Part shown: positions 25,380 to 33,215 of the stretch, piece by piece
How positions within the stretch are numbered: the first letter of the stretch is position 1
How the letters are laid out: every line of letters starts with the position of its first letter
Assembly (NCBI GenBank): GCA_963806495.1
Contig: CAWDYA010000008.1
Span: 641,177 to 705,176, forward strand
Length of the DNA: 64,000 nt
DNA from: CAWDYA01 sp963806495
Lineage (GTDB): Bacteria; Acidobacteriota; Polarisedimenticolia; JACPZX01; DASXTC01
Direction: 5' to 3'
Program-made: the position numbers and the translations under genes
The notes under the pieces: generated by a model
Databases searched by the model: none
What the model was told of the DNA's origin: nothing
The model's input: the letters and a program-made list of their open reading frames with translations, nothing else

Positions 25380-27206
25380 CTACTCCCACTCGATTGTGGC
25401 CGGCGGCTTCGTCGTCGCGTCGATGGCGACACCGGCCACCGGCTCGAAGGCGAGCACGGCCTCGGTGATCTCCGCGGCGCAGGCCGGCCCGATCCAGGCC
25501 GGACGCGCGGTCATCGCCCGCTCGGAATGCACCGGGCGGATGACGACCAGCTCGTGACCCTTGCCGTCGAGGCTGACCGGCACCAGCACCGTCGGACACT
25601 GCCAGACATCCTTCATCAGGCCGTGCCGCTCGAGAGCCTGCATCACGATGTCGTCGATCTCGCGCAGCAGGTCGAGCCGCCGGCGTGTCACGGTCGCCGG
25701 CACGAGACGCGCCTCGCTGAAGCAACGCCCCGTCAGGTCGAACAGGCAACGGTTGAGCCCCGCCACCTGTTTGGTCAGACCCGTGGCGATCTCGGTGAGC
25801 CGGTCCCAGCCCGGGAATCGGCCGGCCAGCAGTACGGGATGCTCGTAGCTGCGCAGGTCGGCCTTCACGCCGACCGACCGCACGGGCAGCGGCACGCCGG
25901 TCAGGCCGGTGCCCGCGAGCCCTTCATCGATCTCGGCTCGCATCCGATCCTCGTCGTAGCCGGCGGGAACCGCTTTCTCGGCGGCCACGCGGATGCCCAG
26001 ACCCGGCCCGGGGAAGGGATGCCGGTCGATGCTCGCCGGGTCGAGCCCCAGCGCGCGGCCCAGCGCACGCACCTCCACCTTGTACAGATCCTTGAGCGGC
26101 TCGACCACCCGCCCGGCGCGCATCATCTCCTGGATGACAGGCACCCGGTTGTGGTGCGTCTTGATCACGTCGGCGCGCCTGGTGCCGCCGGTCTCGATCG
26201 TGTCGGGGTAGATCGTCCCCTGCCCGAGCAGCATCTCGCCCAGCCCCAGCCTCGCCGCCTCACGCTCGAATACTCTGACGAACGTGTCGCCGATCGCCTT
26301 GCGCTTGGCCTCCGGCTCGGTCAGCCCCTCGAGCGCGCCGAGAAACTCGGGCGTCGCGTCGACATGCGTCAGGCTGTCGCCGAGCCCGATGGCAGTGAGC
26401 CGCTCGACAACCCGCGCGCTCTCGTCCTTGCGCATCAGCCCGTTGTCGATGTGAAGCAGCCTGAGCCGCGCCGGACCCAGCGCCTTCGAGAACAGCATCG
26501 CCGCCACCGTGGAGTCGACCCCTCCGGAGGCCAGCAGCAGAACCTCGCGGTCTCCGACCTCTGAGCGCAGCGCCTCCGCGCGCTGCTCGATCTGGTCCCC
26601 CACCGACCAGTCGCGTGCCGCGCCGCAGATGCCGGTGACGAAGTTCTCGATGATCCTCAGCCCGCACGGCGTGTCGTCCACCTCGGGGTGGAACTGCAGC
26701 CCGTACTGGCGACGGGTCTCGTCGGCGATGGCGGCGTTGCGGTGATCCTGCGAGCGGTCGGCGCCGCCGGTCGTGTAGCCGATCTCGACGAACCCGCCGC
26801 CGAGGCGGGTGACCGTGTCGCCGTGGCTCATCCAGACGACCTCCTCGGGCGCCAGCCCCTCGAACAGAGGAGAATGCCCCACGATGTGCATCGTCGCGGC
26901 GCCGTACTCGCGCCGCGTGTGCTCCACGGAGCCGCCGCCATGCTTGGCGATCTCCTGGTGGCCGAAGCAGAAGCCGAGCACCGGGATCCCCAGATCCAGC
27001 ACGCCACGGCTCCAGTCGCCGTCCTCGTCGCGAGCGCTCAGCGACGGGCTGCCCGAGAGGACGATCCCCTCGTAGCCGGCGAACGTGTCGACCGGATCGT
27101 CCGGCTCGCGGATCTCGGCGTACACGCCGAGCGAGCGCACCTTGGTGGCGATGAGATGGACGTACTGGCCGCCGAAATCGAGGACCGCGATGCCTTTGCG
27201 CTTCAT
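25380..27206 (-). CDS. guaA: GMP synthetase (glutamine-hydrolysing), long eukaryote-type form
   Basis: 608 aa from ATG 27206, with GGAGG upstream. The class I amidotransferase half has Cys80 (GFCFGHQE), His173 and Glu175 (QFHPEV). The ATP-pyrophosphatase half has the P-loop SGGVDST (227-233). It converts XMP, ATP and glutamine to GMP. Ordinary bacterial GuaA has about 525 residues. The extra 80 or so lie after HPFPGPGLGIRV in the dimerisation region, with VRSVGVKADLRSYEH resembling the VGVQGDCRSY stretch of the human-type enzyme. It ends in the conserved KPPATIEWE. Cytosolic, purine synthesis. Confidence 0.95.
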   Translation of the reverse strand: MKRKGIAVLDFGGQYVHLIATKVRSLGVYAEIREPDDPVDTFAGYEGIVLSGSPSLSARDEDGDWSRGVLDLGIPVLGFCFGHQEIAKHGGGSVEHTRREYGAATMHIVGHSPLFEGLAPEEVVWMSHGDTVTRLGGGFVEIGYTTGGADRSQDHRNAAIADETRRQYGLQFHPEVDDTPCGLRIIENFVTGICGAARDWSVGDQIEQRAEALRSEVGDREVLLLASGGVDSTVAAMLFSKALGPARLRLLHIDNGLMRKDESARVVERLTAIGLGDSLTHVDATPEFLGALEGLTEPEAKRKAIGDTFVRVFEREAARLGLGEMLLGQGTIYPDTIETGGTRRADVIKTHHNRVPVIQEMMRAGRVVEPLKDLYKVEVRALGRALGLDPASIDRHPFPGPGLGIRVAAEKAVPAGYDEDRMRAEIDEGLAGTGLTGVPLPVRSVGVKADLRSYEHPVLLAGRFPGWDRLTEIATGLTKQVAGLNRCLFDLTGRCFSEARLVPATVTRRRLDLLREIDDIVMQALERHGLMKDVWQCPTVLVPVSLDGKGHELVVIRPVHSERAMTARPAWIGPACAAEITEAVLAFEPVAGVAIDATTKPPATIEWE

Positions 27207-27235
27207 CGTGCCTCCACGAGGGTCACAGGATACAC

Positions 27236-29848
27236 TCAGCGCGCCCCCTTCACGAGGAACAGGGTCGACGGGTTGGTGGTGTACTGGTAGGCGTACCAGC
27301 GTGGATCGTCGGCCAAGGTAACCCCGTTGATCTTGCTCAGCCCGTTCTTTTCCGATATCGCGATCTCGCGGATCGGTTCGCGCCGGCCGTCGGCAAGATT
27401 CACGCGCTCGATCCGGGCGGGATCGGTGCCGCGGCTCACCAGCAGCGACCCGCCGTCCGGGCTCCAGCGGACGATCCGGTCCTCCGGGTCGAGCCCGGGC
27501 ACCGGGCGCGCCTCGCCTCCGTCCACCGGATAGATCGCGGGCGGCTTGCCGGCCCCCCAGGCGGCCACGAGACGCCCGTCCGACGAGACCCGGCCGCTGT
27601 AGGCCCCTTCGGGTGTGACGGGGGTCATCGTCCCCCCCTCGAGCGCCTGAGCCCAGCACCGCGACGGCCGGTTCTTCTCGTGCCCGCACACCAGCACCCG
27701 TCGTCCATCGGGAAACCACCTCGGTTCGTCGAACTCCACGACACCGGGCGTCTCGATCGCGATCGGCTGGCCGGCGCCGGTGGGATAGGCGACGAGGCGC
27801 GGCGGCTGGCTCCGGATGACGGCCAGGGCCCACTTCCCGTCGGCGGACAAATCCGCCGCATCTCCCTCGCCGAGCCTGACTGCAGGCGAGCCATCCGTCC
27901 TCCGCAGGGTGACGGCGTAGTTGTCGCCTGCGCTGCTGCTGCCGTCGGAGAACAGGACGAGACGGCCGTCACCGGAGAGGGTCGGACCCCAGCAATTGGC
28001 GAGGACCGAGAACTCTTTCTCCTCGGTGTCATCGGGCCCCCTGCCGCGGACCTGGCTCCACCAGTCGTCGCGGGAGACGAGCCATCGACCGTCGGGTGCG
28101 ATGTCGTGGAGGATCAGACCGCCGGCGCTGGCGAGCACGGTCCTCGCGCGGCCGGCGAGGTCCACGGCCCGTACGTCGAACTCGTTCAGGCCGGCCGAGA
28201 AGAGTATCTCACCGCCATCCGGCTCCCAGGCGAGCCCTTCCTCGCCCCAGAAGATGTCGGTCAGCGGCCGGGCGCTGCCGGATCGATCCACGACGCTCAC
28301 ACGGCCCCGGTCGTCCCAGCGGTTCTGGTGCTCCATGAACGCCACACGCTCGCCGTCGGGTGAGACCCGTGGGTCGCTGAGATACCCGCCCGTCCGGTAC
28401 AGCACGGTGCCGATCGGGTACTCCAGCCGGTCCTCTCCCTCCACGAGGTGGATCACGGCCAGGCTTTCTCCATCGGGCCCCCAGGAGGCTTCGCGGACGT
28501 CCTCGAGCAGCTCTCGCGGGGCCGCCCCACCCAGCGGCATGCGGGCCAGAGTGCCGGTGAACTGCCGGTGGTGCACGTACTCGGCGTGGGTCAGCACCGC
28601 CAGCTCCCCCTGCTTCGAGATGTCGAGCAGGTGCGTGTCGAGCGCGCCGAGCGGCTGCGCCTCCGGGTACTCGGGCCGGATCGCGAACAGCTCGATGCGG
28701 TTGTCGTGCTTCACCGAGCTGAAGACGATGGTCCTTCCGTCCGGCATGAAGCGCGAGATGAAGATCGACTGCCTGGCGTAGGTGAGGGATCGGAAGTTCA
28801 CTTCCTCCTGCGGCACCTGCGGCGGTGCCGCGAACCGGCGCCCCGCGAACAGACCGGCCGCGAGAGCCACGGCCGCCACGATCGCGATCACCGCGGCGCC
28901 CGGAACACCCCGTCTCCTGGGCGAGGCGCCCGGATCGGACCCGACTCCATGCTCGCCCTGCCCGCTCCACTCCAGCTCGCGTTTGAGATCCGCGGCCGAC
29001 TGCCACCGATCTTCGGGATCTTTCGCGAGACACTGCCGGATGATCCGGTCCAGCGCCGCCGGCGTGGGGACGGCGATCTCGCGCGGTGGCGTGGGCTCGT
29101 CCTTCATGATCGACGAGATCAGGCTCGCCTGGCTGCCGCCGCCGAACGGCCGCCTTCCGGTGAGCGACTCGTACAGCAGGCACCCCAGGGCCCAGATGTC
29201 GCTGCGGGCGTCCGCTTCCTTCCCTTCGAGCTGCTCCGGCGCCATGTACTGGAAGGTCCCTACGATTGCGCCCTCGGCGGTCAGGGGCGCCGCGACCGTC
29301 GGCGACATGGTCAGCGCGGTGGCGTCACGGCTTCCGGATCCGGTGGGCCCGGCCCCTGCCGTCGCCCTCGCAAGACCGAAGTCCATCAGCTTCGCTCCCG
29401 TCCGGGTCACCATCACGTTGGCCGGCTTCAGGTCGCGATGCACGATGCCGGCGCGATGGGCTTTCGCCAGGGCATCGGCGATCTCCACCCCGAGCCGGAT
29501 CACATGCCGGGGAGCGAGCGGCCCCTGCTCCAGCCGCTTCGCCAGTGTCTCCCCTTCGACCAGCTCCATGACGAGGTAGTCGGTCTCCCCCTCGCGCCCC
29601 ACGTCGAAAAGCGCGCATATGTGGGGATGATTGAGACTGGAGATCGCCTTCGCCTCCCGCTCGAAGCGGGAGCGAACCTCGGGGCTTGCCGACAGGTGGC
29701 GCGGGAGGACCTTCACGGCGACCTCCCGCCCGAGCCGGGTGTCGCGGGCCCGGTACACCTCGCCCATCCCACCGGCCCCGAGCGGATCGATGATCTCGTA
29801 AGGGCCGAGGCGTGCACCTGGGGCGAGGGTCATCGGGTCCGGGGACAT
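27236..29848 (-). CDS. Transmembrane Ser/Thr kinase with TolB-type beta-propeller
   Basis: About 870 aa. The start is uncertain (ATG 29848, or 29833 at MTLAPGARLGPYEI); neither has a good ribosome site. Kinase domain: GAGGMGEVYRARD loop, Lys46 (VAVKVLP), HRDLKPANVMV with Asp139, DFGLARA. A helix around residue 345-365 (AAVIAIVAAVALAAGLFAG) crosses the inner membrane. The outside part has repeated SPDG blades (WSPDGGSLLVSRG, VSPDGERVAFM), a PD40/WD40-like propeller. Likely a sensor kinase, paralogous to 51939-54620. The GMP synthetase gene starts 29 bp downstream. Confidence 0.9.
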   Translation of the reverse strand: MSPDPMTLAPGARLGPYEIIDPLGAGGMGEVYRARDTRLGREVAVKVLPRHLSASPEVRSRFEREAKAISSLNHPHICALFDVGREGETDYLVMELVEGETLAKRLEQGPLAPRHVIRLGVEIADALAKAHRAGIVHRDLKPANVMVTRTGAKLMDFGLARATAGAGPTGSGSRDATALTMSPTVAAPLTAEGAIVGTFQYMAPEQLEGKEADARSDIWALGCLLYESLTGRRPFGGGSQASLISSIMKDEPTPPREIAVPTPAALDRIIRQCLAKDPEDRWQSAADLKRELEWSGQGEHGVGSDPGASPRRRGVPGAAVIAIVAAVALAAGLFAGRRFAAPPQVPQEEVNFRSLTYARQSIFISRFMPDGRTIVFSSVKHDNRIELFAIRPEYPEAQPLGALDTHLLDISKQGELAVLTHAEYVHHRQFTGTLARMPLGGAAPRELLEDVREASWGPDGESLAVIHLVEGEDRLEYPIGTVLYRTGGYLSDPRVSPDGERVAFMEHQNRWDDRGRVSVVDRSGSARPLTDIFWGEEGLAWEPDGGEILFSAGLNEFDVRAVDLAGRARTVLASAGGLILHDIAPDGRWLVSRDDWWSQVRGRGPDDTEEKEFSVLANCWGPTLSGDGRLVLFSDGSSSAGDNYAVTLRRTDGSPAVRLGEGDAADLSADGKWALAVIRSQPPRLVAYPTGAGQPIAIETPGVVEFDEPRWFPDGRRVLVCGHEKNRPSRCWAQALEGGTMTPVTPEGAYSGRVSSDGRLVAAWGAGKPPAIYPVDGGEARPVPGLDPEDRIVRWSPDGGSLLVSRGTDPARIERVNLADGRREPIREIAISEKNGLSKINGVTLADDPRWYAYQYTTNPSTLFLVKGAR

Positions 29849-29894
29849 GAGGGTGCACATACTAACACGGGAGATCGCACCCGAGGTGGGATTC

Positions 29895-31385
29895 TCAGGC
29901 GCTCTCCGCCGGGTACCGTGGCGCCGGCCCCTGCAGCTTGTACCGGAACGGCTCCCGGATGCTGCCCGCGGGGACGAGACGCACCTCGGGGCGGACGCTG
30001 CCCGAGGTGATGTACTCGTTGCCGGCGAATGGCAGCACATCCAGGATCCGGCGCTCGACCGCCTCGCGTGCCGCGGCGGAAGGCAGCGACGCGGCCTCGA
30101 CGTCCACCAGGACATGGTGCGCCGCGGACCGCTCCTCGACCATCACCTGGAAGCGGGGAGGCTGGATCACCTCGCGAAACGCCGTCAGGGCGTCCCCCAC
30201 AGCCTGAGGGTAGAAGTTGTATCCGCCCACGGTGAACATGTGATCCGCCCGCCCGAGGATGTCCTCGAGCAGCGTCGAGACCATCCCGCACTCGCAGAAC
30301 CTGGTCTTCGAGCGGATCATCAGATCGTCGGTCCAGTACCGCAGCACCGGGGTCAGCTCCCGGTCGGGATAGAAGGCCGTTATGACCCCGACGCCTGGTT
30401 GCCCGTCAGGCACCGGCTCGCGCGTCTCCGGATCCAGCACTTCGATCAGCCCCGAGGCGTCGAGAAAATGCAGCCGGCCGCGGCCGCACTCGTAGGCGCC
30501 CGTAGCCGGCGTCTCCACGGTAGAGTATCCCTCGCGCAGCGGCAGCCCCCAGAACCGCATCACGCGCTGCTTGAGCGCCTCGCTCACCATAGCGCCGCTG
30601 GTGAAGATGCGACGCAGTCCGCTGTCCTTGCCCGACAGGCCACACTGCTCGGCGCGCGCCGTGAGCGCCCAGAGATAGCCGGGAGCGGTGAACAGACCGC
30701 TGACCTTCGCTCGACGGCCCGGGTCGTTTCGCACCCTGAAGATCGACTCGAGATCGGCGTCGAGATCGCCCGAGAGTCCCGGGGTGAGCACCTCGGCTCC
30801 TGCACGCCGCGCCGCGGCGGTGAAGATCCGGGCGCCGACGCTGTTCTCCTGCACCATGTGTATCTGGAAGATCTCCCTCGGGCCGAGAAAGCCTCCCATC
30901 ATCCCGCCTATTGCCTGCGCGGCGACGTACGCATCGAGCTCGCGCTGCGTCAGGTGCAGCTCGAGGGGTTGGCCCATGGTGCCGCTGGTGCGCAACGGCA
31001 TCACCGGCTGCATCCCGGGCGCGCGGCTGACGAAGTCGTCGGGGCGATCCTGGAGGTCGGCGCGGAAGGTGACAGGCAGCCGGCGCAGGTCATCCAGACC
31101 GCGAAGGTCGTCTTCGCCGACCCCCGCGCTTCCGAGCCGATCGGTGTAGAAGGGAAGCTGCTCCCGTGTGTATGCGACGGTCCGGCGAAGCTTGCGGAGC
31201 TGGAGCGCGCGCAGTCGTTTCAGCGCGAAACCCCGCGGCGGCCGGGGCGGAGCGAGGCGCGCCGGGTCGCCTCCCCGCAGCAGCCGTTCCCGCATCCGAT
31301 CGATGATCCGATCCAGGTCACGCGGCCGGGGACGATCCCCGCGGGCGATGTGCCACAGCACGCGTGCGGCGGGGATCAGGAGCAT
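29895..31385 (-). CDS. Phenylacetate-CoA ligase-like adenylate-forming enzyme
   Basis: 496 aa from ATG 31385, with GAGGGT upstream. RTSGTMGQPLELHLT is the AMP-binding P-loop of the PaaK-like group, IFTSGAMVSEALKQRV follows, and GYSTVETPATGAYEC occupies the YxxxE region. YWTDDLMI and GRADHMFTVGGYNFYPQAV match the hinge and C-terminal PaaK domain. It should adenylate a carboxylic acid; whether the acceptor is CoA is not shown. It lacks the rest of a phenylacetate operon, so the gene symbol is withheld. Confidence 0.8.
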   Translation of the reverse strand: MLLIPAARVLWHIARGDRPRPRDLDRIIDRMRERLLRGGDPARLAPPRPPRGFALKRLRALQLRKLRRTVAYTREQLPFYTDRLGSAGVGEDDLRGLDDLRRLPVTFRADLQDRPDDFVSRAPGMQPVMPLRTSGTMGQPLELHLTQRELDAYVAAQAIGGMMGGFLGPREIFQIHMVQENSVGARIFTAAARRAGAEVLTPGLSGDLDADLESIFRVRNDPGRRAKVSGLFTAPGYLWALTARAEQCGLSGKDSGLRRIFTSGAMVSEALKQRVMRFWGLPLREGYSTVETPATGAYECGRGRLHFLDASGLIEVLDPETREPVPDGQPGVGVITAFYPDRELTPVLRYWTDDLMIRSKTRFCECGMVSTLLEDILGRADHMFTVGGYNFYPQAVGDALTAFREVIQPPRFQVMVEERSAAHHVLVDVEAASLPSAAAREAVERRILDVLPFAGNEYITSGSVRPEVRLVPAGSIREPFRYKLQGPAPRYPAESA

Positions 31386-31485
31386 CCAGGGCGACCCTCG
31401 GGCCTCCGGCCGGGCGCCGCGGTCCGGCCGCGGGCGGGCGGGAGGAGTGACGATCGGGATAGTACCATCGGACCGCGCGCGTGGG

Positions 31486-33039
31486 TCAGCTCGCCGCCCG
31501 CCGCGGCCGCATCGTTTCGAAGGCCCGCAGCACCACCGACTCACCCGGCGCCGTCCGCTCCATCTCGACGAAGAGCTGCCGCACCGCCTGCTCGTACCCG
31601 GGTTCCGTCCGGCCATCGCGCGCGAGCAGGTGGAGGACATAGCGGGCCGCCCGATCGATCAGCTTGTTGTTGGTGGGCGTCACCCAGGTCATCAGGTTGC
31701 CCTCGTAGCGATCGAGACGCCCCATGACGAGGGTGGAGTGGGTGTTCAGGATCATCTTCAGCAGAAGGTGGCGCGAGAGATCGTCCATGTCCCGCACCGA
31801 AACCTCGTGACGCAGGCCATCCAGCCTGAAGGCGATTGCGCCGTCCTCATCGCGTATCGAGAGCTCGTGATGGGTTCGCCCGGGGATCTGACGCCGCCGG
31901 CGCTCCCGCGCGCGGATGCTGAAGTCGAAGCCGAGCAGGTACTGCGATCCGGTGCGCGGGTCCACCTCGGGCCAGTCGATCGGACGCGGCGCGCGCCCCA
32001 GGAGCCTGAGCCACGCCTCGTCCGGGTCTCCGGCATCGTCGAGCGACAGGTAGCACAGCGAGTAGGCCGGACGCGCTTCCTCGAGCTGGTCGAATGGCAC
32101 CAGGCTGAACGTCGGCGCCCTCTCCGTCGTGTCGGTGAGCACGGTGATCCCGTAGTCGCGCGTCGTGTAGGTGACGTGATCTCCCGCGGCGATGAGGCCC
32201 GATTCCTTCTCGATCAGTGGGGCGAGAAACGACAGATCGGTCCGCTCGAGGCGCCGTGCGAGCTGCGCGATCGCCGCACCGGCGGGTGTGCCGGGCCGCA
32301 GCAGCGCCAGACCCACCGCGAGCTGCAGCACGGTGCTGGCCTGCATCCGGGTGCTCCCCGCCAGCGCCATCGGCCCGACGTCGAGACACAGCTTCTCGAT
32401 CCCCGGGTTCTGGAACACGCGCCGGAACCGTTCCACGTGGCGCACCAGCACCGCGTCGGGGTTGCAATAGAGGAACGCGGGAGCGTTGGAAGACAGGTGC
32501 GCTGCGCGCTCCGCAGCACCGATGACCCAGGGCGTCTCTCCCCCCTCGGTGCAGGCGATCAGCAGGTCGCCTTCCGCGAACCCGGTCTGCTCCAGGTGGC
32601 GCGCGCCATGGGCCGGGTGATCCTCGAACCCCTCCAGCGCGTGCACCAGCGCCACGTCACCTCCCGCCATGAAGGACCGGACGCTGTCGTCGCCCTCGTG
32701 GGTCCGCCGCCAGAGGAACTCGAGGCTCAGCGACAGACGGCCGGTCGCGCCGCAGCCGCACAGGTACACGCGGCGGCCCGACTCGATCGTTCGTCGCACC
32801 CGGCGCGCCAGCCGATCGATCCGGACGGCGTAGCGCTGCATCGTCGCCAGCGCGTCCAGGTCGACTCGCTTCAGCTCGGCCACGCCCCGGGCAGGGTCGC
32901 GCCGGGCCCACCCGGACAGCTCGCGCGTGCGGGGATGCGGCTGCTCCGTCGGCAGGACGCCGAGCCGGTAGCGGTCCGCGACGCGGAGAAAGTCCTCCGC
33001 CTGCCGGCGTGGGTCGATGGTCTGCGCTGATGTCGTCAT
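31486..33039 (-). CDS. MurQ/GckR-like double-SIS phosphosugar-binding protein
   Basis: 517 aa from ATG 33039, with GGCAGGG upstream. First SIS domain: GRRVYLCGCGATGRLSLSLE, IACTEGGETPWVIGAAE and ALAGSTRMQASTVLQL, matching the MurQ GSTRxKxGT helix. A second SIS-like half contains MGRLDRYEGNLMTWVTPTNNK, like the KVYGNLMVDVxPTNxK block of MurQ. Ordinary MurQ etherases are about 300 residues, so this two-domain form resembles the glucokinase regulatory protein layout. It may cleave or sense a muramic-acid or other sugar phosphate. Catalysis is uncertain. Confidence 0.8.
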   Translation of the reverse strand: MTTSAQTIDPRRQAEDFLRVADRYRLGVLPTEQPHPRTRELSGWARRDPARGVAELKRVDLDALATMQRYAVRIDRLARRVRRTIESGRRVYLCGCGATGRLSLSLEFLWRRTHEGDDSVRSFMAGGDVALVHALEGFEDHPAHGARHLEQTGFAEGDLLIACTEGGETPWVIGAAERAAHLSSNAPAFLYCNPDAVLVRHVERFRRVFQNPGIEKLCLDVGPMALAGSTRMQASTVLQLAVGLALLRPGTPAGAAIAQLARRLERTDLSFLAPLIEKESGLIAAGDHVTYTTRDYGITVLTDTTERAPTFSLVPFDQLEEARPAYSLCYLSLDDAGDPDEAWLRLLGRAPRPIDWPEVDPRTGSQYLLGFDFSIRARERRRRQIPGRTHHELSIRDEDGAIAFRLDGLRHEVSVRDMDDLSRHLLLKMILNTHSTLVMGRLDRYEGNLMTWVTPTNNKLIDRAARYVLHLLARDGRTEPGYEQAVRQLFVEMERTAPGESVVLRAFETMRPRRAAS

Positions 33040-33076
33040 GCCCTGCCGTCCCGTGACGGGATGATCCTGCGTCGTA

Positions 33077-33105
33077 CCTATACGACGAGACGGCCGGAAC
33101 AACAA
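33077..33105 (-). promoter_or_regulatory. Promoter with palindrome upstream of the double-SIS gene
   Basis: Minus strand: TTGTTG (33105-33100), 17 bp, TATAGG (33082-33077). An inverted repeat GTCGTA-CCTA-TACGAC (33071-33086) covers the -10, a possible operator. Confidence 0.4.
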
Positions 33106-33178
33106 GCGGGGCGGGGTTTCTGGGCGCCGGTGATGCCCGCGACAACAGCATTTCGCGCACAAGAGCAACAATCATCTC

Positions 33179-33201
33179 GATGCGCCGGGTGTCCCGGCAT
33201 C
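33179..33201 (-). terminator. Hairpin after the CHASE2-GGDEF-EAL gene
   Basis: GATGCGCCGGG and CCCGGCATC pair around TGT with a small bulge, just past the gene stop at 33216. No T-run follows, so intrinsic termination is uncertain. Confidence 0.3.
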
Positions 33202-33215
33202 CGGGGGGGGGGAAC

